The position numbers and the translations under genes were made by a program. The notes below the pieces were generated by a model. The model worked only from the letters and a program-made list of their open reading frames with translations, was not told the DNA's origin and made no database searches. Shown here piece by piece: positions 30,071-39,854 of a DNA stretch of 64,000 nt (position 1 is the stretch's first letter; every line of letters begins with the position of its first letter). Source of the DNA: Desulfosudis oleivorans (GTDB lineage: Bacteria > Desulfobacterota > Desulfobacteria > Desulfobacterales > SURF-7); assembly GCA_020723305.1 (NCBI GenBank), contig DYJC01000006.1, positions 1 through 64,000 of the forward strand, read 5' to 3'.

Positions 30071-32372
30071 TATAGTGAGAATACTCCTCCTCTTTTTCTG
30101 GATATACACATCCATATTATCGCCGGACAATGGGAATGCCTCTGAACCCGTCGGTAAAAAGGAAACAGAAGCGCTTTTAAGCGGGACTGTTATTGAGAAA
30201 GGTACCCGGATTTCACTTCAGAATATCAAGGTCTATTTGCGGGATCTGAAAACAGGTGAGATCGTAGCATCTCCTGTAACCGGTTTAAATGGAGATTTCC
30301 GGGTGACGGTCAAACCAGGTCAATATCATGCAATCATCACATCTTCCGGATATGACAAATTCGAAGAAGAGATCGATGTCAATCCGGAACAGGAAAATGA
30401 TTTTCTTTTCCGGGTGATTCCTCAGATCATAAATCCATATCGTGTCGTCATCCGGCAGAAAAAAAAGAAAAGTGAAATCTCGAAACAGACCATATCCCAA
30501 CAGGAAGCCGCAAGTTTACCCGGCAGCAACCGGGATGTTTTAAAATCCGTAACCAACCTGCCTGGGGTGAATTCGGTTTCTGTGTTTAACGGTTACGGAA
30601 ACGGTATTGTTATCCGGGGCTCAGCCCAGGAAGACAGCTTGTTTACAGTGAATGAACATTCCATTCCAGGCTTTTATCACTTTGGAGGATTTGAAAGTAT
30701 TATCGAACCGGAGATGATCGACTCCATTGACTATAATGCCGGCGGTTTTTCGGCAGAATATGGGAATGCCATGGGGGGAGTGATCTCCATGAATATACGG
30801 AATCCAAGAACGGACCGGATTGGAGGCTATGCGAATCTTGGTTTTCTTTCTTCATCCTTTATGGTGGAAGGGCCTGTCACTCAAAAAGATTCCTTTTACT
30901 TCAGCCTGAAAAGAGGATTCATTGATCAATACATAAGAATTGCCGAAAAAATTGATGAAAGCAAGGATAATGAAATCGATTTTGTAAAATACCCTGTCTA
31001 TTATGACGGTTCTTTGATGTTCAATCATAATATATCCGAAGGAAATGATCTAAGGCTGATCAGTATTCACTCCAATGATTCGATGAAATTCACGGATCCG
31101 GAAGATCCGGTATCGGAGCGGTATTCCGATACATTGAAATATACGGAAAAATTTTCAACCTTTATGGGTGAGTGGCATCTTAAAAAAGGAAAACTCAAGT
31201 CCGTTCTGTCTCCGATGTTTACCTATTCTCGGCTAACATGGGACCAGGGTGAAAGATCCTATCACAAACAGCAGGTCAATACCTTTGCACTCAGCGAGAA
31301 AGGAGAATACCGTCTGAACGAAATCCACAAAATAACGGGTGGAGTGAGACTTGATTCTGCAAATGTAAACCTTGACTCCAATTCCATGATTATCGAAAAG
31401 GAAGGAGAAATATCGTATGACAATCATGATCTGGAATTGAAGCAGAACAAGGATTTTAATTTCTTTTTTCCGACAGTATATCTGATGGATCAGGTCTCTA
31501 TCGAAGATTTTACAATCACACCTGGAATTCATTCATTCCGGGACACCTATAATAAACACAATGTTTTCGATCCAAGATTGTTTCTCCGGTATCAGGCCAC
31601 CCGAAAAACAGCGGTTAAAACAGCAGCCGGTCAATATTCCCAGATGCCTCAATATGATGAGTTTCTTGAGCCTTGGGGAACCCGAGGCCTGAAGCCCGAG
31701 AGATCCATTCACATGGTTGCCGGCGCTGAACATTATTTCACCGAAGACATTTTTATCGATGTACAGGCCTATCATAAAAAATTCAAAGATCTGGCCATAC
31801 GGAATGTGGAGAATGATCCAACCTTATACAGCAATGGAGGAAGCGGTCGTTCCTATGGAGCTGAAATCCTCCTCCGCCATAACATGACGGATAATTTTTT
31901 CGGATGGATATCCTACTCTTACTCTGTTGCAAAAAGGAAAGATGGCGAGGATAAGCCTGAACGATATTTTGATTCAGACACACCACACAACCTGATCACG
32001 GTTGTCAGCTATAAACCAAACCGATACTGGTCTTTTGGATTTCGATACCAGTATGCTTCCGGAACGCCTTATACGGATCTGCTCAATGTGAATACAATTT
32101 ATGATACGGATAATAATGAGTATATCCCTCAATACTCCGGCCCGATCAACAACAAAAGGCTTCCATCCCATCATCAGATTGATTTCAGGATAGATAAATA
32201 TTGGATTTTAAATAATATCATCCTCAGCACATATCTTGATTTCAGAAACATTCTGCAAAGCAAATATGTGACATCGATAGAATACAATGAGGATTATACG
32301 GATCAGGAACAACAGGTTTCTGTTGATTCTGAAATACCCTTGATTTTTCTGGGTATGAAAATTGATTTTTAA
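30063..32372 (+). CDS. TonB-dependent outer-membrane receptor with N-terminal carboxypeptidase-like domain
   Basis: An outer-membrane transporter of 769 residues. After a signal peptide (about 1-27) comes a carboxypeptidase-regulatory-like beta domain (about 38-118), common in receptors of the CarboxypepD_reg group. A plug domain (about 145-255, with LPGSNRDVLKSVTNLPGV, GIVIRGS and YGNAMGGVISM) and a barrel follow, closing with KIDF. No classical TonB box is obvious. The substrate is unknown: nothing nearby makes a siderophore or cobalamin. It overlaps exbB and is followed by a lipoprotein, which together with the TonB genes makes a self-contained uptake system. Confidence 0.92.
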   Translation: MINIVRILLLFFWIYTSILSPDNGNASEPVGKKETEALLSGTVIEKGTRISLQNIKVYLRDLKTGEIVASPVTGLNGDFRVTVKPGQYHAIITSSGYDKFEEEIDVNPEQENDFLFRVIPQIINPYRVVIRQKKKKSEISKQTISQQEAASLPGSNRDVLKSVTNLPGVNSVSVFNGYGNGIVIRGSAQEDSLFTVNEHSIPGFYHFGGFESIIEPEMIDSIDYNAGGFSAEYGNAMGGVISMNIRNPRTDRIGGYANLGFLSSSFMVEGPVTQKDSFYFSLKRGFIDQYIRIAEKIDESKDNEIDFVKYPVYYDGSLMFNHNISEGNDLRLISIHSNDSMKFTDPEDPVSERYSDTLKYTEKFSTFMGEWHLKKGKLKSVLSPMFTYSRLTWDQGERSYHKQQVNTFALSEKGEYRLNEIHKITGGVRLDSANVNLDSNSMIIEKEGEISYDNHDLELKQNKDFNFFFPTVYLMDQVSIEDFTITPGIHSFRDTYNKHNVFDPRLFLRYQATRKTAVKTAAGQYSQMPQYDEFLEPWGTRGLKPERSIHMVAGAEHYFTEDIFIDVQAYHKKFKDLAIRNVENDPTLYSNGGSGRSYGAEILLRHNMTDNFFGWISYSYSVAKRKDGEDKPERYFDSDTPHNLITVVSYKPNRYWSFGFRYQYASGTPYTDLLNVNTIYDTDNNEYIPQYSGPINNKRLPSHHQIDFRIDKYWILNNIILSTYLDFRNILQSKYVTSIEYNEDYTDQEQQVSVDSEIPLIFLGMKIDF

Positions 32373-32383
32373 TGGAGATAAAA

Positions 32384-33241
32384 ATGAAAAAGCCCCTTAT
32401 GATATTGACTTCCCTTTTCTTTTTTCTTGTTTCATGTGGTGATAACGATCTTGCGGAAGACTATGTTTCGGTCAGCAACAAAATACTGGCTATCCGGATT
32501 CAGGAACCGGAGGTAAAACCCGGAGACACTGTCAGTATGAAACTGCTTGTCAGCGGGAAAGAGATGGATCAGAATTCAGATATCCCTGTCACATGGACGA
32601 TTGGCAGTGAAGACGCTGATTATTACTACCAGGAAGAAATCCCTTATCATCAGGAATTTCAAATCGAAATCCCTTCAGATACCCCTGTTGGAGAAACATT
32701 TGTTGATGTTCCGGTACTTGCAACCATTATCATTGACAATAAAATCCTTTCTTCATTGAAACGGTTCAGGGTCACAAACACACCAGTTGGAATGAATCCT
32801 CAAATCTCCGGAATCCAGGCTGACTGGAAATCCGGAAATGATTTCCATACCAAAACCATAGAAGCCGGAGAGACAATCACCATTGACCATACAGTTGGCA
32901 ATATTGCATTTACCGTGAATACAATTGAACTCCCTCAAGGTGCCAATGACCAGCTTGTCTATAAATGGTATGTCACCACATCCAAAAACAGTGATGGAAT
33001 GCTCGAAGTGAATGATGACATAGAAAAAATTGAGGAAATCTTAGGCTCTGGATCACATGCAGCCGAATTCAGGCAATCTGTCTTGATTTCGCTGTATGGT
33101 GAAAATGGAGAAGGGTCTTTTCAGAAAGGAACATATAATATCTACATTGTAATCCGGGACAATGCATCAGAATCCAATGATAAGTCTGAAGATCGCCTGG
33201 GAACTGATTTTTGCTATTTCACTCTGGATGTTATTGATTAA
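32384..33241 (+). CDS. Lipoprotein linked to the TonB receptor
   Basis: A 285-residue exported protein. The signal peptide ends in a lipobox (LVSC, Cys near residue 18), so it is probably lipid-anchored. The rest is beta-rich with stretches such as EPEVKPGDTVSMKLLVSG that look like immunoglobulin-like folds. No known domain is recognised. I chose the ATG at 32384 because GGAG precedes it at six bases; an ATG four codons upstream overlaps the receptor stop. It is the last gene of the locus, and a role as surface partner that captures or hands over the ligand is inferred. Confidence 0.75.
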   Translation: MKKPLMILTSLFFFLVSCGDNDLAEDYVSVSNKILAIRIQEPEVKPGDTVSMKLLVSGKEMDQNSDIPVTWTIGSEDADYYYQEEIPYHQEFQIEIPSDTPVGETFVDVPVLATIIIDNKILSSLKRFRVTNTPVGMNPQISGIQADWKSGNDFHTKTIEAGETITIDHTVGNIAFTVNTIELPQGANDQLVYKWYVTTSKNSDGMLEVNDDIEKIEEILGSGSHAAEFRQSVLISLYGENGEGSFQKGTYNIYIVIRDNASESNDKSEDRLGTDFCYFTLDVID

Positions 33242-33294
33242 AAAAAACGACTAGACCAGCCCAATTCAATTGGAGATGAATACTTCGTAAGGTA

Positions 33295-33492
33295 TTACTG
33301 AACTCTTTCGTTTAAACTCTCGACAGACAGAAGATCCTCAAGCAGTTCCATGCGCGAATTTTTATCATTTTCAATTGCACATCGAAGATTTAAAATACAA
33401 AATTTTCGGCAGATATTATCCTCTATATCAAAATTTCCGAAACAGCCCAAATGATCTTTTGGAGCAAGTTTTTTCATTGATTCAATTCTCAT
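33295..33492 (-). CDS. Small four-cysteine protein coupled to inositol phosphatase
   Basis: A 65-residue protein with cysteines near residues 17, 28, 32 and 38 (CFGNFD, NICRKFC, LRC). The spacing suggests a metal- or cluster-binding fold or a redox role. It is mostly charged, without signal peptide or membrane segment. Its ATG overlaps the stop codon of the inositol phosphatase by four bases, which argues for a real, coupled gene. I recall no named family. The function is unknown. Confidence 0.65.
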   Translation of the reverse strand: MRIESMKKLAPKDHLGCFGNFDIEDNICRKFCILNLRCAIENDKNSRMELLEDLLSVESLNERVQ

Positions 33493-34277
33493 TTTATTCC
33501 ATTCAACTCCAGCAAAAAAATCATCTCGTTATGAATTTTACCGTTGGTTGCTAAAATTTCCATATCATTGATACCAAAGGTATTGCCTATGAAATCGGTT
33601 ATGAGTGCCCCAGCTTCCCGTGCAATCACGATACCAGCTGCGGTATCCCAGGGTTTCAGGTTTTGTTCCCAAAATCCTTCAAACCGACCACAAGCCACAT
33701 AACAAAGATCCAAGGCCGCACTCCCCAGCCTTCTGACTCCCCTTGCAGCTTTCAGGCAATTTTCAAAACGCTGCATCAATGGTCTTAGCATTGTCTTGAA
33801 ATCATATGGAAATCCGGTTACGAGCAAGCTATCTGAGACACAATCTGTTTCAGACACAACGATTTTCACACCGTTGAGTGTTGCGCCTTTTCCTTTGCGC
33901 GCTGTAAACAGTTCACCTGTTTCCGGATTCAAAACCGTTCCGATGACGGGTTCGCCATCTATTGCAAAAGCGATGGAAACAGCAAATAAACCCAATCGAT
34001 TCGCAAAATTTGTTGTGCCATCCAATGGATCGATTATCCATTGATGCCTTGACAAACCCTCCGAAAAACCACTCTCTTCCGCCAAAATCGAGTGATCCGG
34101 AAACCTTGATTGAATTTCTGCAATTATCGCTCTTTCAGAGGCAGTATCCGCTTTGGTGACAAGGTTGATTTCTCCCTTTTTGGAAATCTCATCAAGATTG
34201 CCAAAATGGAACCGAAGTTGCTCCGCCCCCTTGTACGCCGCTCCGATACTGACCCGTTGTACATAATCAAGGTCCAT
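33489..34277 (-). CDS. suhB: Inositol monophosphatase family protein
   Basis: A 262-residue enzyme of the Mg-dependent, Li-sensitive phosphatase family, which acts on inositol phosphates and related sugar phosphates. The motifs are present: EESG (about 69), IDPLDGTTNF (about 82-91) and WDTAAGIVIAREAGA (about 208). The ATG at 34277 gives the family-typical beginning; a GTG 13 codons upstream extends the frame, and neither has a strong ribosome binding site. The small cysteine protein overlaps its end. It could be SuhB, also known as an rRNA transcription factor partner, or a phosphatase for a cell-envelope sugar. Confidence 0.9.
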   Translation of the reverse strand: MDLDYVQRVSIGAAYKGAEQLRFHFGNLDEISKKGEINLVTKADTASERAIIAEIQSRFPDHSILAEESGFSEGLSRHQWIIDPLDGTTNFANRLGLFAVSIAFAIDGEPVIGTVLNPETGELFTARKGKGATLNGVKIVVSETDCVSDSLLVTGFPYDFKTMLRPLMQRFENCLKAARGVRRLGSAALDLCYVACGRFEGFWEQNLKPWDTAAGIVIAREAGALITDFIGNTFGINDMEILATNGKIHNEMIFLLELNGIK

Positions 34278-34393
34278 GTGTGAGTGTTTATAATTGATCG
34301 GCAAAGTAGTCAACACAAATAATGCCGGATTGGGATAAAATTGCGTAACATATTAAAATATAATAAAAAGACATAAGTCAACAGAGGGCTTTA

Positions 34394-36031
34394 TCATGAA
34401 TACGGAAAAGAGATATTGTGTATGATGGATTCCATTTTCTCGATCAGCGGCGTAAGCGTTGAAGCATTTGTCGCAGAGATCGAAATCGCTTTATATTGTC
34501 TGCAATATTTTTCAACTGTCTCTTCCGGCACAAGATCCTGCTTATTTAAAACACACAGCATGGGAATCCTTTCCAGATTGAGTTCTTCAAGAATCTTCTC
34601 GACCGACTTAATCTGCTCTTCAAATCTTGGATTGCTCAGATCAATCACATGCAGGAGCAGGTCAGCGCTCTCAAGCTCTTCAAGGGTTGCCCGGAAAGCC
34701 ACCATCAGTTCTTTTGGTAAGTTGCGGATAAAACCTACCGTATCGGTGATGATAACCTCCATATCCCTTGGAAATCGCATTCTCCGGCTTGATGGATCCA
34801 GCGTTGCAAATAGCCGGTTCTCGACAAGAACATTGCTTTTTGTAAGTGTATTCAACAAACTGGATTTCCCGGCATTGGTATACCCTACAATTGAAATGAC
34901 AGGTAAATTATGTTTATTCCTTTTTGATTTCTGCTGTTTCCGCTGTTTTCGAACCTGGTTCAACGCTTTTTCCAGAATATGTATCCGCTCCCTGACCCTT
35001 CTTCGATTGATCTCCAATTTTGTTTCACCTGGTCCACGACCTCCGATGCCGCCGGTCAGACGTGACATCGCGGTATTTTTGGTAACCAGCCTTGGGAGCA
35101 GATATTTCAGTTGCGCCAGCTCAACCTGAAGTTTTCCTTCTCTGGACTGAGCGCGTTGTGCAAAAATATCCAGAATAAGTTGGGTCCGATCAATAATCTT
35201 CAGATCAACCTGGTCTGTAATGGAACGAATTTGAGCAGGATTCAGCTCTGTATCAAAAATCACCATCGTAATCCTCTCAAAAACCGCCTGGATGCTCAGC
35301 TCACTCAGTTTCCCGCGCCCCATCAGGAAACGTGAATCTATTTTTTTTCTATGCTGAAGAATCGTAGACGCCACCTCTATACCGCATGATTCCGTTAACT
35401 CTTTCAGCTCCTCCAGAGATTCTTCCGCTTTTTGCCTGAAATCCGTGGTAACGCTTACAAGAAGAGCCCTTTCTTTGCCGACAGCAGCATCTTTCAAGAC
35501 AAAGGTTCGTGAAATTTCAGTCTCAAGGGCATGAATCAGATCCAGACAGTCGATATCCAGCTCATTAGGTTTTAAAATCTGGGTCTGATAGATCTCACCA
35601 CTGCCCTGTTGAGGTGCGATATGGCCCATGTGAATTTCAGCAGGCAATCCATCTGGAGTTACGATAATGGAAGCAATGATATCCAGCCTGAGCAAAGCCA
35701 GATCCGTCAAATCATCCTTGGTCAGGGATTCATTCGCAAGATGGGTATGGATGCACCGCAGACCACGCAATCGCCCGGGGTCAACCCGGTAATCACTTGT
35801 ATCCGGAATCACGATTCTTTGTTGATCACCGACAATCACAAAAATAGTGCTTCCTGCCCGATTGATAATCAGTCCGATCTGGCGACTGATCTCTCTGGAA
35901 AGTCTACTGATTTCGAGGGCGAGTTCGGAGGTGAGAATATAAGCCGGAGGTGTTCTACGCCTGTATAGATTTTCGAGTCGATGAATCTGATTGGCTTTTA
36001 GCCCACCGGTATTCCCAAAAATTTTCTTCAT
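34394..36031 (-). CDS. hflX: GTPase HflX
   Basis: A ribosome-associated GTPase of 545 residues, known in E. coli to rescue stalled ribosomes after heat stress. It has the HflX-specific nucleotide-binding N-terminal domain, a glycine-rich linker (GGIGGRGPGETKLE near 330) and the G domain with GYTNAGKSSLLN (about 388), DTVGFIRNLP (about 438) and NKQD (about 500). It is longer than E. coli HflX (426), because of about 170 residues of N-terminal extension shared with many Desulfobacterota and Firmicutes-type proteins. Its ATG overlaps the dnaB stop codon (ATGA). Confidence 0.93.
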   Translation of the reverse strand: MKKIFGNTGGLKANQIHRLENLYRRRTPPAYILTSELALEISRLSREISRQIGLIINRAGSTIFVIVGDQQRIVIPDTSDYRVDPGRLRGLRCIHTHLANESLTKDDLTDLALLRLDIIASIIVTPDGLPAEIHMGHIAPQQGSGEIYQTQILKPNELDIDCLDLIHALETEISRTFVLKDAAVGKERALLVSVTTDFRQKAEESLEELKELTESCGIEVASTILQHRKKIDSRFLMGRGKLSELSIQAVFERITMVIFDTELNPAQIRSITDQVDLKIIDRTQLILDIFAQRAQSREGKLQVELAQLKYLLPRLVTKNTAMSRLTGGIGGRGPGETKLEINRRRVRERIHILEKALNQVRKQRKQQKSKRNKHNLPVISIVGYTNAGKSSLLNTLTKSNVLVENRLFATLDPSSRRMRFPRDMEVIITDTVGFIRNLPKELMVAFRATLEELESADLLLHVIDLSNPRFEEQIKSVEKILEELNLERIPMLCVLNKQDLVPEETVEKYCRQYKAISISATNASTLTPLIEKMESIIHNISFPYS

Positions 36032-37401
36032 TCAAGATAACCATCATGAGCAAGATCTTCAAAACGGGTATAAGACTTTAAAAATGCCAGGTGTGCAAAA
36101 CCGACTGGTCCGTTTCTCTGCTTTCCGATTATTATTTCCGCTTTCCCCTTGTTGGGGTTGTTTTCATCCTGGTTGTAAACCTCATCACGATAAATAAAGG
36201 CAACGATATCTGCATCCTGCTCAAGAGATCCGGATTCCCGTAAATCTGAGAGCATAGGTCTTTTGTCGCTTCTCTGTTCAAGCATTCGATTCAATTGTGA
36301 TAGCGCGATTACCGGGACATTCAGTTCTTTAGCCAGAATTTTCAAAGAGCGGGAAATCTCAGATACTTCAAGATCACGTCGTTCATTTGACGAACTACCT
36401 CTCATGAGTTGAAGATAGTCTATGATCACTAAGCCCAAACCTTTATCCGCTTTTAAACGACGGCACTTGGCCCGAATGTCCATCGGAGTTACGTCGGCAG
36501 AATCATCAATGAAGATCGGAGCCTGCTCAAGAACACCTGCTGCATTTGTCAATCGTTCCCAGTCATCTTCACTGAAAAATCCTCCGCGAAGACGTGCTGA
36601 ATCAATGCGGGCCTCTGAAGTCAGGAGGCGCATGGATAATTGTTCTTTTGACATTTCAAGAGAAAAAATAGCCACTGGAACATTTGCGTCAACAGCAGCA
36701 TTCCTGGCCAGATTCAGGGCAAAGGAGGTCTTTCCCATAGCCGGCCTTGCCGCAATGATAATCAGGTCAGAACCTTGAAGACCTGAAGTCATCTGATCAA
36801 TCCTTGTATAACCGGTGGGGATACCGGTCAGTTTTAATCCGCTTCCCTGACGTTCTTCAAGCGCATCAATATTCCCGTTAATCAGGTCACGTACATGAAA
36901 AAATGTTTTTTTAATCTTGTTTTCGGAAATTTCAAAAATCGATTTCTCCGCAAAATTAATAACCTCATCCACCTCTCCCCTGTCATCGAAACAACGGGTT
37001 ACAATGAGATTTGCCTTTTCAATCAACCTCCGCAGCGAAGATTTATCACGGATTATCCTGGCATAGTGTTCTGTATTGACTGCAAGAGGAACCGTATCAA
37101 TCAGTTTGGCAAGATAGCTGACCCCACCCACATCTTCGAGGTGGCCCTTTTCCTTTAAATGGTTTGAAACCGTCACAATATCCACAGGCTCACTTTTTGA
37201 AAATAATTCCGTGATAGATGAAAAAATTTTCTGGTGAGCTGTTCGATAAAAATCCTCCGGAGATAAAATTTCAACAATATCGATAAGCGAATTGCTGTCA
37301 ATCAGAATTGCACTTAAAATCGATTCTTCCGCTTCAATATTCTGAGGCGGAAGTTTTTGTAGCGACGGGTCCTTGACGATTTGTATTTTTTTTTCAGCCA
37401 T
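36028..37401 (-). CDS. dnaB: Replicative DNA helicase
   Basis: A 457-residue hexameric helicase that unwinds the replication fork. The N-terminal DnaB domain (about 15-120) is followed by the RecA-like motor with Walker A ARPAMGKTSFALNLA (about 212), Walker B VIIDYLQLM (about 325) and QLNRMLEQR. There is no intein. It is separated from rplI upstream by a terminator and ends in a four-base overlap with hflX, so the two are probably co-transcribed from a promoter in the spacer 37402-37505. Confidence 0.97.
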   Translation of the reverse strand: MAEKKIQIVKDPSLQKLPPQNIEAEESILSAILIDSNSLIDIVEILSPEDFYRTAHQKIFSSITELFSKSEPVDIVTVSNHLKEKGHLEDVGGVSYLAKLIDTVPLAVNTEHYARIIRDKSSLRRLIEKANLIVTRCFDDRGEVDEVINFAEKSIFEISENKIKKTFFHVRDLINGNIDALEERQGSGLKLTGIPTGYTRIDQMTSGLQGSDLIIIAARPAMGKTSFALNLARNAAVDANVPVAIFSLEMSKEQLSMRLLTSEARIDSARLRGGFFSEDDWERLTNAAGVLEQAPIFIDDSADVTPMDIRAKCRRLKADKGLGLVIIDYLQLMRGSSSNERRDLEVSEISRSLKILAKELNVPVIALSQLNRMLEQRSDKRPMLSDLRESGSLEQDADIVAFIYRDEVYNQDENNPNKGKAEIIIGKQRNGPVGFAHLAFLKSYTRFEDLAHDGYLE

Positions 37402-37505
37402 ATTTCAGTTCAGAACCTTGAGTCATCCTCCACCTGGGTTGTAGGAGACCCTGTTTTTTTAAATGAAAATCCCAATGAAAGGAAGTGGATTGAATATCTT
37501 ATGAA

Positions 37506-37546
37506 TAAAAAAAGGGGAAAGAAAAAAAATCATTTTCCCTCCCCTT
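37506..37546 (-). terminator. Intrinsic terminator after rplI
   Basis: On the minus strand GGGGAGGGAAAA pairs with the matching pyrimidine arm over 12 base pairs (two G-T) and is followed by seven T. It lies about 40 bases past the rplI stop codon and closes the ribosomal operon. Confidence 0.8.
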
Positions 37547-37584
37547 CATTAATCATTAATATCGATTTGGTTCAAGATATTTTT

Positions 37585-38028
37585 TTATTCAGGAACGACC
37601 TCGACTGTAATCTCCGGCTCCACGTCTTTGTAAACGCGGATTGGAACTTTATAAACACCTATTGATTTAATTGGTTCCGGTAACAACAACATTCTTTTTT
37701 CAATTTTTATATCCTTGGATTCCAGCGCTTCCATAATATCATGGATGGTGATTGATCCATATAATCTGTCTTCTTCCGCAACCTTGGCGGAAATCGTACA
37801 GGTAACGCCTTCAAGCCTTTTTGCCATCTCTTCTGCATGCGCTTTTTCCATTGCAATCTGAAGCTCGAATTTCGCTCTTGCCTGTTCAATAACCTTTCGG
37901 TTCTGAGGTGAATCAATAACCGCTTTTCCCTGAGGGAGAAGATAGTTTCGGGCATAACCATCTGCCACGTTCACCATTGAACCGATAATTCCAAGAGATT
38001 CTATCGTTTCTTTTAATATAACCTTCAT
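37585..38028 (-). CDS. rplI: 50S ribosomal protein L9
   Basis: A 147-residue ribosomal protein with the family's N-terminal signature (GIIGSMVNVADGYARNYLLPQGKA), a connecting helix and the C-terminal domain. It binds 23S rRNA in the large subunit. GGAGGG lies five bases before the ATG. It is the last gene of the rpsF-rpsR-DUF2232-rplI operon, with a strong terminator behind it. Confidence 0.97.
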   Translation of the reverse strand: MKVILKETIESLGIIGSMVNVADGYARNYLLPQGKAVIDSPQNRKVIEQARAKFELQIAMEKAHAEEMAKRLEGVTCTISAKVAEEDRLYGSITIHDIMEALESKDIKIEKRMLLLPEPIKSIGVYKVPIRVYKDVEPEITVEVVPE

Positions 38029-38094
38029 AATACCCTCCGCATCATAATAATCGTTTCCATATGAAACGAGTCTTTAATCATTATTGTAAAAAAT

Positions 38095-39045
38095 TCAGTT
38101 TGTCTCCTTCTGTTCAAGCTTTCTGAAATTCATCCACATATCAAAAAAACCAAGTCCGATAATAAAAAAAAGGAGAATCTGCTGAACAGCGATGATGCTG
38201 TACATAAAAATTTTCAAAAAACGTGGAAACTGTTTTTTTTCAAAGTAAAAAGAAACAATTGCAATGCCCTGAAAAAAATAAACGGTCATTAAAATCAATA
38301 AGCCGCTTACACTGAGTAACCGCAAACCGCCACCGGAAAAAATAAGCAGGATTCCACATCCGATAGCAAACCATACCAGATATTCCGGTGCTTTCCATTG
38401 ATTCAGAGGCCCGAAATGATAAAAGTTCAACCGGCTGCGGGTCTCTATTGCTTTTGAAAGAAGCAGGTTCAGCCATACCATGACCAGCGTAAGTGAAATG
38501 ACTATGGCTGGAATCAATCGCACCAGATCATACTGGATACGATCAAAATTGTCTGAAAACATCTTGATATTTTCCATAGACACGCCCATGCTTTCATACA
38601 ATTTCAAGGTAAGCTCAAGGTTCTTCTGTACTTGCTCGTTTATAAAAGCAATCATTCCAAGGTTCAACTGAATGCTGTAAAAATACAATCCGAATAAATA
38701 TGCTGCCAGCGCCACGAATACAGGAAAGATAACCGTTACTTCAACCGGAAGCTTCCGAATGAAACATTCTCCCATCGCATAACCCAAAAGGAACAATCCT
38801 AATAGAAAAAAGGTATCGATCAGGATTCCACTTGATAATATCGCAATGAGAATGATTGTCGCCACGCATATGGTAACGGAATGCTTGCCAAATCTGACCC
38901 GGGTAAATAAACCTGCCTGCGGAAGTGCGAAAAAACAGATAAACGGCAAAACATCCGAGGCAATAACAGCAATACCTGTTACAAGTATGCCGAAAGCAAT
39001 TGTCCTTGCTGTTTTACCGTTCTCAATCTGAGGCACAATCCTCAT
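38095..39045 (-). CDS. DUF2232 multi-pass membrane protein
   Basis: A 316-residue integral membrane protein with about eight hydrophobic segments (for example near 17-38, 55-75, 80-100, 105-125, 178-198, 225-245, 250-270 and 285-305). It belongs to DUF2232, related to B. subtilis YybS, whose function is unproven. It lies between rpsR and rplI, a place this family often holds in Desulfobacterota, so it is probably co-transcribed with ribosomal proteins. A structural role in the membrane or transport is possible, and nothing in the sequence points to a substrate. Confidence 0.82.
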   Translation of the reverse strand: MRIVPQIENGKTARTIAFGILVTGIAVIASDVLPFICFFALPQAGLFTRVRFGKHSVTICVATIILIAILSSGILIDTFFLLGLFLLGYAMGECFIRKLPVEVTVIFPVFVALAAYLFGLYFYSIQLNLGMIAFINEQVQKNLELTLKLYESMGVSMENIKMFSDNFDRIQYDLVRLIPAIVISLTLVMVWLNLLLSKAIETRSRLNFYHFGPLNQWKAPEYLVWFAIGCGILLIFSGGGLRLLSVSGLLILMTVYFFQGIAIVSFYFEKKQFPRFLKIFMYSIIAVQQILLFFIIGLGFFDMWMNFRKLEQKETN

Positions 39046-39078
39046 TCTCCATGTACAACATCATGTTTCATAAACAAT

Positions 39079-39333
39079 CTATAGATCCAACGTACCAACA
39101 TAGGGCAACAGGGCAATCGTTCGTGCCTGTTTGATTGCAACCGTCAGTGTTCGCTGGTGTTTTGCACAAGTGCCGGAAATACGCCTTGGAATAATTTTTC
39201 CACGTTCAGTAATAAAATATCTTAGTGTTCGTGAATCTTTATAGTCAATACTTAAAGTGCTATCTGCACAAAATCTACATACTTTTCGTCGATGAAAAAA
39301 ATTTTTTTTCTTTCGAAATTTCGGTTCGGCCAT
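39079..39333 (-). CDS. rpsR: 30S ribosomal protein S18
   Basis: An 84-residue basic protein of the small subunit. It carries a four-ligand metal motif (CRFC near residue 19 and CAKH near residue 56) typical of the zinc-binding form of S18. It starts four bases after the rpsF stop codon, as in the conserved S6-S18 pair, which also bind together on 16S rRNA. Confidence 0.97.
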   Translation of the reverse strand: MAEPKFRKKKNFFHRRKVCRFCADSTLSIDYKDSRTLRYFITERGKIIPRRISGTCAKHQRTLTVAIKQARTIALLPYVGTLDL

Positions 39334-39337
39334 TGAT

Positions 39338-39772
39338 CTACTCCTCTGTTATAAATTCAGTTTCTGTTTCTTCACTTTCAATGTCACCTGAATCATTTCC
39401 TGCAGATTCCAATCGGGCAGCTTTTGCTGCTGCTTTTGCCTCAGCTTCCTTGGCGATCTCCTGTTTGACTTTTTCAGGGTCAGCATCGCTGTCAAGAACG
39501 ATAGTCATAAATTTCATTACACGGTCATCAATCCGGAATGATCGTTCCAATTCAGCTACCAAGCTACCTTCACTGCAGTAATCAAGCCTCACATAATAGC
39601 CGCGACCTTTTTTCTTAATTTCATAAGCAAGTTTCTTTATGCCCCAATCATCAAACAGCACGAGAAACCCCTTGTGACTTTTGATCAAATCCTTCGTCTT
39701 TTCAAAAAGCTGTTTCCGATCATCCTCGGACAAGTCCGGATCGGAAATAAAAATCGTTTCATACCTTCTCAT
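39338..39772 (-). CDS. rpsF: 30S ribosomal protein S6
   Basis: A 144-residue small-subunit protein. The S6 fold ([11 protein letters not shown] to about residue 95) is followed by an alanine-lysine stretch and a strongly acidic tail (ESEETETEF), in line with the glutamate-rich tails that S6 carries in many bacteria. AAAGGAGG precedes the ATG. First gene of the ribosomal operon; a candidate promoter lies 83 bases upstream. I did not find a convincing S6:S18 leader structure. Confidence 0.96.
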   Translation of the reverse strand: MRRYETIFISDPDLSEDDRKQLFEKTKDLIKSHKGFLVLFDDWGIKKLAYEIKKKGRGYYVRLDYCSEGSLVAELERSFRIDDRVMKFMTIVLDSDADPEKVKQEIAKEAEAKAAAKAARLESAGNDSGDIESEETETEFITEE

Positions 39773-39854
39773 AAAACCTCCTTTTGGCTGTAAAGCCCCT
39801 CAAAAAATTGCAGGAGCAAGGAACAATACTGTTTACTCTAAATAAAATTTTTTT

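Noticed and set aside
34416-35129. A 237-codon frame antisense to hflX
   Set aside because: It is long, but it is serine/arginine-rich as expected for an antisense shadow and lies wholly inside the hflX G-domain region.
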